Shown one piece after another: positions 1 through 10,252 of a stretch of DNA of 64,000 nt; the first letter of the stretch is position 1, and each line of letters starts with the position of its first letter. The DNA is taken from assembly GCA_949130495.1 (NCBI GenBank), contig OX422221.1:483202159-483266158 (forward strand), given 5' to 3'. Below the pieces are notes generated by a model. The model searched no databases. It was not told where the DNA came from and saw nothing but the letters and a program-made list of their open reading frames with translations. Made by a program: the position numbers and the translations under genes. This stretch comes from Sambucus nigra. Lineage: Eukaryota > Streptophyta > Magnoliopsida > Dipsacales > Adoxaceae.

Positions 1-1180
1 AGAGAGCATAGCCATGACCGCCCTTATAGGAGGTCTTCAGAAGGGAAAGCTACTATGGAAGCTAGCGGAAGACCCCCCAAGTCAATGGCAGAGCTGTTGT
101 CCACTGCAGGAAAAGTAATGAATGCGGAGGAGGCGATAGCCGCCAAATGCGAGGAGGAGAACCGCGGTAGTGTTGGGAGGTCCCAGGGCAAGAAGGAAGG
201 GAAGAAGCGGTCAGCAGATGATAAGTTCGATCGTTACACTCCTCTGACCGTGAGCTGTGAACAAATTCTCAATGAGATCAAGAGTGACCGGGCTCTGAGG
301 TGGCCAGAGAAGTTGAAGGCTCCGCCATATAAGAGGAATAAAAGCCTCTGGTGTGAGTTTCATCAGGACCACGGCCATGTCACAGACAGATGCTTTGCCC
401 TGAAAGACGAGATTGAGAAGATGCTGAAATCCGGGAAGCTAAGAAAGTATGTGGATGGCAAGTCCCCAAAGGGCGGCAGGGAAGACCCTAGGAAGAGAAG
501 AGACGACAAGTGCCGTGGTGATGTCCTGACTGAAAAGCATGACGATTCAGATGGTGATGATGGAGATGACCCGGATCTCCCACCTAGGGATGACAACACC
601 CCGGTGAAGAGGGTAGGAATGGTCTCCTTTGGTATTAGCACCATATGTGGGGGATTCGCAGGGGGTGGATCTGAGGTAACCGATAGAAAGGCTCATGTAG
701 CGGAGGCCAAATCGGTGGTCAAGCCAGAGGTTGTGAATCTGACGTCTTCTAACGCTGTGCAGAAGAGAACAAAGGTGGACATGGACACCCTGGTGGTGGG
801 TTTCTCCCGGCTCGACTTCAAGGGCATCCTGGCCCCCCATGATGACCCCTTGGTCATAACGACAAGGGTGCATGGGTGCGACGTAGGGAGAATCCTCATA
901 GATGGGGGAATCTCAGCAGATGTAATGTTCTGGCCTTGCTTCAAGAGCTTGGGTCATAGCAGATCAAGATTAGTGCCATACCACCATCCCTTGATAGGCT
1001 TTAGTGGTGAGAAAGTGCACCCGTTAGGCATGTATGAGATGGATGTGCGTATGGGGGATAGATGGCCTAAGAGGCTGACTAAGAAGATAAACTTTTTTGT
1101 GATGGATGAGAATGTCTACTCAGCCTACAACCTCATCATTGGAAGAGTAGCCCTCAAGGAGTTTGAGGCCGTGCCGTCAA
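1..1180 (+). pseudogene. gag-PR: Gag C-terminus and aspartic protease of the Tat element
   Basis: The gag part shows a zinc-knuckle-like motif CEFHQDHGHVTDRC at 352-393, the Cys/His spacing usual in Tat-group gag rather than the CCHC of most retroviruses. A charged linker rich in Lys, Asp and Gly follows. The protease lies at about 780-1180: it contains the active-site stretch RILIDGGISADV, with the catalytic Asp codon at 901, where the family more often has DGGSSAD. Gag packages the RNA into virus-like particles, and the protease cleaves the polyprotein. The left end carries the frameshift in the C-run at 73-78. Confidence 0.85.
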
Positions 1181-1479
1181 CGGTCCATCAAATGCTAAAA
1201 TTCCCGACCCCTTACGGGGTAGGGGAAGTGCATGGGGATCAGACCACGGCACGGGAGTGTTACTTTAACTCAGCTGAAGAGAGGGAGGCCCATAAGAGAG
1301 CAACCGCCACCTACAGCATAGACACTCTTGATCCGAGAGATGAAACAAAGCTGAAGAAGGGCGAGGCCGCGGAAGAGGTAGAATCCATCGTCCTCAATGA
1401 GGACGAGCCGGAAAAAACCATCCAGGTCGGCAAGGCCCTAGAAACAAAGATTAAGGAAGAGCTGGTAAGCCTTCTGAGG

Positions 1480-2928
1480 AAGAGGCAGAGCGTCTTTGCC
1501 TGGAGCCACACCGACATGCCTGGTATAGACCCCGAGGTCATGACCCACAAACTCAACGTGAATAGGGATGCTAAACCAATCAAGCAGAGGAGGAGAATTT
1601 ACTCCAGAGAGAAGTATGAGGTCATTCGGGAAGAGGTAAAGAAGTTAGAAGAGGCCGAGTTCATACGAGAGGTCACCTACCCAGAGTGGCTCTCAAATGC
1701 AGTGATCGTGCCTAAGGCAAATGGAAAGTGGCGGATGTGTATAGATTTTACAGACCTGAATAGGTCTTGCCCTAAGGACAGCTACCCCCTACCTAGGATA
1801 GACCAGATGGTGGACGCAACAGCAGGGCACGAGCTGATGAGCTTCATGGATGCTTATTCGGGTTATAATCAAATCTTCATGGACGCCGAAGACTCTGAGA
1901 AGACAGCCTTCATCACTGACAAAGGGACATACTGTTACAAGGTAATGCCCTTTGGTCTAAAAAATGCGGGGGCAACATATCAGCGTCTCGTCAATAGGAT
2001 GTTTGAGGATCAGATAGGTAAGACCATGGAGGTGTACGTGGACGATATGCTAACGAAGATCCTGAAGGCATGTACTCACGTGGCAGACCTTGAGAAGACC
2101 TTCGATGTCATGGACTCGTATAGAATGAAGCTCAACCCGGCCAAATGTGTCTTCGGGGTAGGGGCTGGGAAGTTCTTGGGGTTCATCGTTAATCAAAGGG
2201 GGATTGAGGCAAATCCAGAGAAGATCAAGGCCTTGCTCGATATGAGGACTCCTAGGAGTATCAAGGATGTCCAAAGACTCACGGGAAGAGTGGCAGCCCT
2301 GAACAGGTTTGTTTCCAGAGCAACCGATAAGTGTCTTCCATTCTTCAAGGTCCTAAGGAAGGCCTTCCAGTGGGATGAAGAGTGTGAAAAAGCTTTTGAG
2401 CAGCTCAAGTCCTACTTGGGGTCTCCCCTGCTGCTGTCCCGGCCCATGGCGGGTGAAAGGTTGTTTGTATATCTAGCAGTCTCTGAGTCGGCCATTAGCG
2501 CGGCCATCATACGAGAAGAGGATGGAGTTCAGAAACCAATGTACTTTAACAGTAAGGCCCTACAAGGGTCTGAACAGAACTATCCCCGGATGGAGAAGTT
2601 GGCTTATGCTCTTATCCATGCTTCAAGGAAAATGAAACCCTACTTTCAAGCTCACTCTATAACAGTCCTCACGGACTCCCCGCTAAGGCAGGTCCTGCAC
2701 AAGCCTGAGAAGTCCGGAAGATTGATGGCCTGGGCCATTGAACTAGGAGAGTATGATCTTACTTACCAGCCCAGGACAGCCATTAAGGGACAGGCCCTTG
2801 CTGACTTTGTCGCAGAGTTCACTTGGGAAGAGACTGAGTCAGAAAAGAGCTTGGAAGGCGGCGAAGAGAATGGCAGAGGCGTCGCCCGAAATTCGGAAGT
2901 GATAGACCCACACGTCTTCGGGAGCTGA
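1480..2928 (+). pseudogene. RT-RH: Reverse transcriptase and RNase H of the Tat element
   Basis: RT is recognised from WRMCIDFTDLNRSCPKDSYP, the MDAYSGYNQI motif, the MPFGLKNAGATYQ motif and the catalytic YVDD at 2035-2046, so the polymerase triad is intact. A Ty3-type RNase H follows at about 2400-2820, with a TDS motif and the ending IKGQALADFVAEF typical of Tat elements. The frame ends in TGA at 2926-2928, but it stays open on the far side of that codon into the second RNase H, so the stop is a point lesion and not a gene end. RT copies the element RNA into DNA and RNase H removes the RNA strand. Confidence 0.93.
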
Positions 2929-3540
2929 GAAGAGGTAGTCCCAGGCAATGCTCAGAGGAGAACAGAAGAAAACGAAGAGGATCGATACCTCTTCGAAAAA
3001 GGAGTGATGAAAGAAGGGGTTTTCTCTTCAGATGAAGACGTATGGAGTCTCTTCGTGGATGGATCCTCCTGTGACGGTGGAAGCGGCGCGGGGCTAGTAC
3101 TCTCAGCTCCAGATGGCGCCAACATTGAGTATGCCTTAAGATTCAACTTCCAAGCCTCGAACAACGAGTCTGAGTATGAGGCCATGATAGCGGGCCTCTT
3201 ATTGGCAACAACTCTGCGGGTAAAGCGGCTTCTACTCCATAGTGACTCAAGGTTGGTTGTCAACCAGGTGTTGGGAGCGTACGAGGCCAAGGATGAGAGG
3301 ATGGCCAGATACCTAAAAAAGGTGAGAGGTTTGCTCGAATTTTTTGAAGAGGCCAAACTGAAGAGAGTGCCGAGATTGAGCAACAATCACGCCGACGCAT
3401 TGGCAAGGCTGGCCTCGGCAATGAAGACAGACTTGGGAAGAACCATCCCAATTGAAATCCTGGGAAGGGCAAGCATCGAGGAAGACGAGATATGCAGCCC
3501 TTGTCACAACGTGAACCTAGGAGGCTCTTGGATCAACCCG
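2929..3540 (+). pseudogene. aRH: Additional (plant/archaeal-type) RNase H domain
   Basis: The frame continues from the TGA at 2926 without a shift. The domain begins at LFVDGSSCDGGSGAG (about 3049) and carries the acidic residues expected of RNase HI: Asp in VDGSS, Glu in NNESEYEAM, Asp in LLLHSDSRLV and Asp in NNHADALARLAS. All four are present, so the fold looks catalytically complete. A second RNase H of this type is the hallmark of Tat elements and was probably acquired from a host RNase H. The first ATG available after the stop is at 3004, but this segment is part of the polyprotein and is not thought to have its own start. Confidence 0.9.
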
Positions 3541-4749
3541 CTCGTCAGATACTTAAGAGAGGGGGAGCTACCTGAGTCCAAGCTGGAAGGAAGAAAGTTG
3601 AGGTACAGAGCTGCCAAGTTCTCTTTGATAGGGGATGTCTTGTATAAAAAGGGGTTCCTCTTGCCCCTACTCAGATGTGTGCATCCCATGGAGGTAACCC
3701 GGGTCCTGCGGGAGGTTCATGAGGGCTCTTGCTCTAGCCATATAGGAGGAAGACCCCTAGCCAAGAGGATCATCACTCAGGGATATTGGTGGCCAACCTT
3801 GTCGAGGGACGCCGCCGACTATGTGAAGAGGTGTGACAAATGCTAGAGGTTCGCCACTATCCCTCACCAACCCCATCAGCCTATGACATCAATCCCTTCT
3901 CCATGGCCGTTCGCGGTATGGGGAATCGACTTGGTAGGACCTTTGCCAAGAGCAGTCAACAACTATAGATTCTTGATAGTTGCCATTGATTACTTTTCAA
4001 AATGGGTAGAAGCCGAACCCATGATAATAATTACGGAGCAGAAGACCTTTCAGTTCATCTGGAAGAACATCATATGTAGGTATGGCCTCCCAAACACGCT
4101 CATCTCAGATAATGGGACCCAGTTCAAGAACGCCTCCTTAGAGAAGTATTGCCAAAGTGTGGGGATTAAACAATTCTTCTCATCTCCTGGACGACCCCAA
4201 GCTAATGGCCAGACTGAAGTCACAAATAGGACAATCTTGGATGGAATCAAGAAGAGGTTAGAAAACGCGAAAGGGAGATGGATGGAAGAGGTCTACGCTA
4301 TGCTATGGGCTTACAGGACCACAGCAAGGACACCCACAGGAGAAACCCCATTCATGCTGGCACACGGTTCGGAGGCCGTCATACCTACGAAGATAGGCTT
4401 ATCAACTCATCGGATTCAGACCTATGATCCGGACAGCAATGGGGAAAGGAGGAGGTTAGACTTGGACCTCATTAAAGAAAGAAGGGAAGACGCGGAGGTC
4501 AGGAAAGCAGCTTACCAGCAGAGGGCAGCAAAGTTCTACAATCAAAGGGTGAAGACAAGACCCATCGCGGTAGGAGACCTAGTGCTTAAGAAAACCCTAC
4601 AGAAAACAAACAAACTGCACCCGAACTGGCATGGCCCCTACAGAGTAACGGAAGAGGTTGTGCCGGGCACGTATAGGTTAGAGAACCTAGAGGGAGAACC
4701 CTTTACCAACCCGTGGAATGCCGACCACCTAAAGAGATATTATGTATAA
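3541..4749 (+). pseudogene. INT: Integrase of the Tat element
   Basis: The N-terminal zinc finger is visible as H-H-C-C, from HEGSCSSH at about 3718 to CDKC, which runs directly into TAG 3844. The catalytic core then shows D in WGIDLVGP, D in LISDNGTQF and E in QTEVTNR, with 35 residues between the second D and the E, the standard DD35E spacing. The C-terminus has the GDLVLKK and HPNWHGPYRV features of gypsy integrases and ends normally at 4749. No chromodomain is present, as expected for Tat. Apart from the nonsense codon in the zinc finger the domain looks intact. Confidence 0.92.
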
Positions 4750-4842
4750 CGTTGCATCTATTTTGTCAATTAAGAATGTACCATCTTGTTGAGAAGAGGT
4801 TATGAATAAAGATCAGCTTCCATGGCAAATTCTTGTTTTATT

Positions 4843-5594
4843 TTAACATCATAAATTTGGTGATTTATTATGAGGATAAACTCTTAGGTGAGGACCTCAG
4901 ACCTTATACATCATTAATTTGGTGACATTATGAGTTACCTCGGCCTAAGTGATGACCTCAGACCCTCATAACATCACTTGGTGGTGATGAGGTCTGAGCT
5001 CGGACACCTCGGCTAGAGGACCTCAGACCCTTAACATCATAAATTTGGTGATTTATTATGAGGATAACCTCTTAGGTGAGGACCTCAGACCTTAAACATC
5101 ATTAATTTGGTGACATTATGAGTTACCTCGGCCTAAGTGATGACCTCTGACCCTCATAACATCACTTGGTGGTGATGAGGTCTGAGCTCGGACACCTCGG
5201 CTAGAGGACCTCAGACCCTTAACATCATAAATTTGGTGATTTATTATGAGGATAACCTCTTAGGTGAGGACCTCAGACCTTAAACATCATTAATTTGGTG
5301 ACATTATAAGTTACCTCGGCCTAAGTGATGACCTCAGACCCTCATAACATCACTTGGTGGTGATGAGGTCTGAGCTCGGACACCTCGGCTAGAGGACCTC
5401 AGACCCTTAACATCATAAATTTGGTGATTTATTATGAGGATAACCTCTTAGGTGAGGACCTCAGACCTTAAACATCATTAATTTGGTGACATTATGAGTT
5501 ACCTCGGCCTAGGTGGTGACCTCAGACCCTCATAACATCACTTGGTGGTGATGAGGTCTGAGCTCGGACACCTCGGCTAGAGGACCTCAGACCC
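4843..5594 (+). repeat. Four tandem copies of a 188-bp repeat in the Tat 3' region
   Basis: The segment starting TTAACATCATAAATTTGG recurs at 4843, 5031, 5219 and 5407, exactly 188 bases apart each time, and a truncated fifth copy begins at 5595. Copies differ at only a few positions. Each unit contains short internal repeats built on GACCTCAGACC, ACCTCGGC and CATCA-TTTGGTG blocks. Tandem repeats between pol and the 3' LTR are common in Tat elements and can seed satellite DNA. Confidence 0.95.
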
Positions 5595-6417
5595 TTAACA
5601 GAGGACCTCAGACTCTTAAGCGTTGGTTATGGCATCACATTCAGTAATGACTTCAGAGAGAGTATAGCATTCATATACATTCACAAATAAAGATGGACAT
5701 TTGCATTCAACAAAAGAAAGAAATTGCATAATATTCACGTGTTTGAGAAATTACATACGAGATTACAAGTAAAAAGAAATGCAAAATACAAAAGATTACA
5801 AGTCAAACATCTGAAGAAGGAATGTTTGATGGCTCGTCTGGGCCGGCCTGCTCGGTATTGGTCACTTGAGCTACCTCGTTTGCAGGGTCAGTATCTCCGA
5901 GGTCAGTCCCTTCCAGAGTAACCGTTTGACCAGGGGCAACAGCTTCATCCTCTATCTCCTGCAAAGCCTGGGCAAACTGGGCGTCGGCAAGGCCGAGGCC
6001 CACAAAATCTGAGGCCTTAATGATGCCAACCTCGGCCTCCCTTACCTCGGCCCATTTGGAGGTAGCCTTGATACCCCTTTCAAGGTACTCCAAGCCAAAA
6101 CCTACAAACTCCTCGGAGACCTTATAGTCAGCAATTATTGTCTCCGAGGCGTCTGCAAGAGAAGCCTTCACCGCAGCATCAACCTTACTCTGCAAAGCGT
6201 CGTCCTTGTCCTTCAGAGCCTTGGTATGGCTCTGAACAAGTGCGGAGATGTCCTTCTCTAGGGATTAGACCTTATTCTCAGAGGTCTTAGCCTTGGTCTT
6301 AGCCTCCTGCAGCTCGGTCCTCAGACGAGCAACCTCTGCCTTCAGGGTGCCCTCAACTTTTTCAGCCTCCTGCCCCTTCTGGATGAGAGGCAATTTCCTC
6401 AAAGTCCAGTTGGATAG

Positions 6418-6511
6418 CTGGTACATGGCAGCCGCACCCCGCACAGTAAATGAAGAAGTTAGATGAAAACAACATCAGACGTTATACTTCGGATAAAGAA
6501 ATGAGTTATAC
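6418..6511 (-). other. Candidate GT-AG intron 2 in the Tat antisense ORF
   Basis: The donor CCAG/GTATAACT and the acceptor GTACCAG/CTATCC bound 94 nt. Both exon ends are in phase 0 with the reading frames on either side, so splicing joins the conserved middle part to the coiled coil. The acceptor lacks a strong pyrimidine tract immediately before it, so the exact 3' site is less certain than the donor. Confidence 0.55.
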
Positions 6512-6891
6512 CTGGACTACTCGGTGAAGGCCGAATTCAACCATCATGGGCGTCTCCATGGACCTGAAGAAGCGCTTGTCGGCATCGGTCATCATGTTGT
6601 TCAGAGCGTCCATTGCCTGTCGGCTGTGGCCGACCACGCTATCAGAGAGTTTTAACTGGTCCAGACGGGCAGATGACGTGTCGGCAGTGACAGGGATAGC
6701 AGTGTCTGAACCCCTCTTTGTCCTGGAGCTCGGCCTCTATTCCTCAGGAGGATGGACATCGGGTGCCCTCTTCTTAGACTTGGATGTGGAGGGAGCAGGT
6801 GGAGGAGCATTCATGCCAGTCTTCTTGACAAGTCTGGACAAACTCGGGGTCGCCATCTCCCACAACTCGTCCGAAACGTCTGGTGGTTTCT

Positions 6892-6969
6892 CTGCAAAAG
6901 TAAAAAGATACGAGTCAGAAATAAAGTACGTATGATAAGAGGCAACACGGTTAAAGTAAAAATTCTTAC
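6892..6969 (-). other. Candidate GT-AG intron 1 in the Tat antisense ORF
   Basis: On the minus strand the donor reads CTTTG/GTAAGAAT and the acceptor TTTTGCAG/AGAAACC, giving a 78-nt intron. Removing it joins the exons in frame (phase 1) and takes out a stretch rich in Phe, Tyr and Ser that does not resemble its surroundings. Because 78 is a multiple of three and the intron has no stop, the reading frame is open whether or not it is spliced. Confidence 0.65.
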
Positions 6970-8347
6970 CAAAGTCAGCTAAGGGACTTCCGCCAAGGCC
7001 TGTCCCCGAGAGATACTGGGGGGTCAGCAAATGCTCAAATTTTACAAACATCCCATGGGACCCTTGGTCCTGCAGGGCCTTCACCTTTTTGCCATGTTGC
7101 ACACTAAGTCCAGGGTCGGCCCTAGCAGCCATGGTGACTTTTCCCCATTTCCGGGGTATTCTCGACTCGAAGATGGACGAGGGAATGGAAGAACCAAATT
7201 CCCAAGGCCCTGAGGCAAAAAAGTACCTGGGTTTCCAATTATGGTTGGAGGTCTGAGTGACCAGGAGCATCTTTTTCTCAGGCCTCCGAGCCACAAAGTG
7301 GTAATAGCTCGGATGGTTCTTGGCCGAGGTAGGGACGTAACAACCAGCAAAGACCTGCACTGGGAGGTCAGAGTGGTGAATCGCCCTCCACAAAGATGAT
7401 GGCCCCTATAATAACCCTCCAGGCATTGGGAGAGAGCTGCGAGGGGGCCAAATTGGTGAATGATAGAATGGTCCTAATGACGGGGTGGATGGGAAGACGA
7501 AAACCTAACTTGAACATCTGCTCATACAGGCAGATTTCCCCATCCCTGCAGTGGTAGGCCCTCTCTTCTCTCCGAGGTCTCCTTAAGTGGATAGAGGGGC
7601 TAATGGAATATAAGTACCTGAAGTGCAGTAAATCCACCTCGGTAATGGTACTCTCGTACTCGTCTGCCTCAGAGGTGTCAACTTCACTTTCCGCATCCTC
7701 ATCATCGTCAGACTCAACGTCGGCTGGGGAAGACGTGGACGGGTTACCGGGGAACCTCTGAGCAAACTCGGCCTCGGTTACTGCCGATAGAGGAATAGCA
7801 TTTAGGATGCCAGGCACGGCCACACTTGTCTCTACAAGTTCAACCTGTGAAGAAGAACTAGAGGTGCTTGTGCCATTCTGAGACGAGGCACGACTAGAGA
7901 CCTCGACATGGTCAGGGTTCTGGTCAGCCTGAGTAGTGAAGTCCATGTCCTCTTGGAAAGAGGCCACTGACATCGGATCAGAGGTAGAAGACTCAGACTC
8001 GGACATCGGCAAGTTGTTGGTAGAGGCGTCTGTCTGGTAAAAATTTTCAGGAGGACGAGGGTACACCACCTTGAGAGGAGGAGGAAAGAGGGGTCTGATA
8101 GGGGACTCTTGCGACCTACGAGCTTCTTCCTGAGCTCTCTCTATTTGTCTAATTTTATCCAAGGTCTTCTCCTTTAGAGATGGAAAGTCTTCAAGAAGTT
8201 GGTACAAGGGTCTGAGCATTTGGGGACGACACAAGGATTTTGCAGACCTTAAACTTGGGAATATCTTAAAAACTACAAACAAAGATGGCTTGAAAAGTTA
8301 AGGGAATTTTAGATCAAACTAAAGAACCTATGCAGGAAGCCTGCCCC

Positions 8348-8427
8348 ACCGAAAAACTCAAGATCTAACCGGAAACCCCAAGATCTCACCGGGAAACTCA
8401 AGATCTAACCGGAATGTTCAAAATTAA
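8348..8427. repeat. Four 20-bp tandem repeats upstream of the antisense ORF
   Basis: Units starting ACCG(G)AAA repeat at 8348, 8368, 8388 and 8408, each ending near CAAGATCT. They lie between the candidate antisense promoter and the antisense start codon, so they would be in its leader. Confidence 0.75.
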
Positions 8428-8641
8428 AAATATCAAAAATGAAGGAGATGGAGAGGGAAGATACCTGAAGGTGAGGTTGGTGAACAATGTAGAGAGTATC
8501 GCGCAGGAAAGGAGGTATCCCTCAGCGGAACAATCGCTGGAGCAGAGGCTAGCTTCGGAGAGAAAAAATCGCAGAAAACAGGGGAGCAATCGCTTGAACA
8601 GGAGAGAAATGAGGAAGAAGAAGAAAAAGGAAGGTTTTAGC

Positions 8642-8650
8642 CTTTAAATA
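8642..8650 (-). promoter_or_regulatory. Candidate TATA box for the antisense ORF
   Basis: The minus strand reads TATTTAAAG here, about 360 nt upstream of the first antisense Met. A purine- and pyrimidine-biased leader lies in between. It lies outside the LTR, so the antisense gene could have its own promoter. This is inferred from sequence alone. Confidence 0.4.
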
Positions 8651-8827
8651 CTTGGGCACGATTCCCAAGGCTCATCATTGCCTTGGGAAGCCCAAGGGAC
8701 AATTGACAGCATGTGCCAACCAAGTGGGCACGCCTTAGCAATGGACAAGTGTCATGCGGGTATTGACTTTGGGGTAAATAGACCTCGGAGGCAAGAACCC
8801 CTTAGCCACCACTCTTCGCAAATGACT

Positions 8828-8840
8828 AAGGGCTGGGGGG
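8828..8840 (+). other. Polypurine tract of the Tat element
   Basis: AAGGGCTGGGGGG directly abuts the TG that opens the 3' LTR at 8841. A purine run in this position primes plus-strand DNA synthesis. Confidence 0.85.
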
Positions 8841-9822
8841 TGATTGATATGCCCAAGTATGACCTCGGCCTATTGGAACATACCTCGGCCGAGATGAGAG
8901 CCGAGACGTTAGCCGACCCACCGGAGCAGGGGGGCCCACGATATCATCCCTCGGCCAAGGCTACCTCGGCCCAGGCCGACACTAAGACATGCACTTCCCC
9001 TGGAAAACTTCTCATATCACAGATAACATCAACTCCAGGTGCCAAGGAATAGTAACCCCGGTCAACAGTAGGCCAAGATAACAAGAAGCTAAACGCACCT
9101 TCAGCATGAACCCTACCTCGTAGGAGGCCGAGGTTACCAGGGACCGCTTATCATCAGCACGCTAATGGCTCGTCCCAGGCCGATATAGGTGTTTACCTCG
9201 GCTGACATAAAGCCGAGACAGCGCACGACACGTCACGAATTGATCGGACGACCTACCCTTATAGCTCGGCCTCTCCTAGGCCGAGGCCATTCACCAGCAC
9301 GACTGTCAAAGTATCCGTAAGCATTTGGATAAGGACACCCGGGCCAAGATCAGTTACAATAAGATTATTCCCCACATGTGGGGGGAATATTTCATCATCA
9401 GCACTTACATGAGAACCTGACAGCTGGCACACCCTCATTGGTGAGGAAACTACACACATGCACATTACATGCATAGGGGGTACATTACACCCCCTAGGCA
9501 TTATATAAAGGGATCATCCCCTACCTTGCAAAAGGAGACAGATATTGAAACCCTAGCTGAAATTATGTCTAAGTTTACACTATAGAGGGAGAAAGAGCTT
9601 GAGAGGTTGTATCCATGGCCACTAGTGCCTTCTTTCAGTGACATTATTCACACACACTCACAGTGGATGTAGGCCGGTTTGGCTGAACCACTTATGTTCT
9701 TGTATTCATTCCTCTTCTCCTCACCTCATTCTTGCCTTATTCATACAACTGTGCTGCCATTGTTACACCTGTGTCGAGCTAGCAAACTCCTCACCTGGTG
9801 GTGCTGATTTTCGGCATCATCA
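8841..9822 (+). repeat. 3' LTR of the Tat element (982 bp)
   Basis: It begins TGATTGATATGCCC after the polypurine tract and ends GGCATCATCA at 9822, giving the usual TG...CA termini. Like the element interior it is rich in CCTCGGCC words. The start is well fixed by the polypurine tract; the end rests on the CA terminus and the change in base composition, because the matching 5' LTR is outside the window. Confidence 0.8.
9502..9510 (+). promoter_or_regulatory. TATA box within the Tat LTR
   Basis: TATATAAAG lies about two thirds of the way into the LTR, where the U3 promoter is expected, and a C-rich stretch precedes it. Transcription would start roughly 30 nt downstream. Confidence 0.6.
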
Positions 9823-10252
9823 AGGGGTAAACGGTCATTTCTAGAGGTAAAATGTCAAAATTATAATTTCTAAACAAAGAAACTTAGTTGGCCTTTTTTC
9901 ATTTCGACATCATAAAAATAATCATATATGCCCAAAAGATTTATTTTTCGGTCTCCATGGTAGACAAAAAACGTCTTCAAATTGTTGGTACACTTTATAT
10001 ATTGTGATTAAAAAAAAATCACGTCAAAGAGTTTTATGGAGAAATCGAAAAATAAAATCATAAATTAATTTTAAGTCTACTGCTCAAAATTAAATTATTA
10101 CCTCATATGATTATCACAAAATATGAACCTCATGCGTGAATTCCAAATAATTACTGCACAATAAAAATAAACAATATTACCTCAATCGTTTATAAATTCG
10201 TCGTAGACGATTCTTGGGTTGAGTCGCGGACTAGGTCGCTCTCTTTAAGACG
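9823..10252. other. Non-coding AT-rich DNA after the Tat element
   Basis: I see no gene or element here. From about 10320 leftward to 10187 the minus strand has a short open frame (GLFYPGDGVTVDYLHKEGRA and onward) that I do not recognise. It could be a lost exon. Confidence 0.5.

Larger units (their letters stand above)
1..4749 (+). pseudogene. Tat gag-pol polyprotein, broken by one frameshift and two stops
   Basis: From base 79 to the TAA at 4747-4749 the polyprotein lies in a single frame, interrupted by only TGA at 2926-2928 and TAG at 3844-3846. To the left of base 73 the coding frame is a different one: the frame of the ATG at base 14 reads a typical Tat gag segment (MTALIGGLQKGKL). The two frames meet at a run of six C (73-78), where loss of one C would explain the shift. 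The ATG at base 55 is therefore an artefact of the shift and not a start. TAG 3844 sits directly after the second Cys of the integrase zinc finger, where the family usually has Gln. The element could not make a full polyprotein without recoding. Confidence 0.9.
5803..8282 (-). pseudogene. Antisense ORF of the Tat element with PF04195-like (Transposase_28) domain and coiled coil
   Basis: The gene reads leftward, opposite to gag-pol. The N-terminal part (8282-7368; a second Met at 8219 is an alternative start) has an acidic, Ser-rich stretch and then LYEQMFKLGFRLPIHPVIR and SPNAWRVIIGAI, the signature of the plant family called putative gypsy-type transposon. The product is of unknown function. 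The part from about 7393 to 6740 continues the family with NWKPRYFFASGPWEF. The last part (6426-5803) is a charged coiled coil followed by an acidic tail. Lesions: a frameshift where the two long frames overlap (7368-7393), TAG at 6737-6739 and TAA at 6265-6267. Two plausible introns are listed separately. Such antisense ORFs are known in Tat elements. Confidence 0.8.
1..9822 (+). mobile_element. Ty3/gypsy LTR retrotransposon, Tat lineage, cut by the left window edge
   Basis: The order seen is gag end, protease, RT, RNase H, a second plant/archaeal-type RNase H, integrase, a long 3' region with tandem repeats and an antisense ORF, a polypurine tract and a 3' LTR. An extra RNase H between pol RNase H and integrase, together with extra ORFs between pol and the 3' LTR, is characteristic of the Tat (Ogre/Retand-type) group. 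The 5' LTR, primer binding site and most of gag lie outside the window, so the target-site duplication cannot be checked. Coding decay is light compared with the other elements here, which suggests this is one of the younger insertions. Confidence 0.93.

Noticed and set aside
55..78. ATG at base 55 as the start of a 957-residue protein
   Set aside because: The reading around it is in a different frame from the gag motif just upstream; it is created by the frameshift at the C-run 73-78.
363..1583. Several minus-strand open frames within gag-pol
   Set aside because: They are shadows of the polyprotein; they have no family motifs and low-complexity composition.
4843..5594. CRISPR-like array
   Set aside because: The 188-bp units are contiguous without unique spacers and the DNA is plant; it is a tandem repeat.
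6546..6982. Plus-strand frames across the antisense ORF
   Set aside because: They are the complement of the PF04195-like gene and its intron, which explain the openness.
8678..9052. 124-residue plus-strand frame over the start of the LTR
   Set aside because: It crosses the polypurine tract and LTR border and has no similarity signature.
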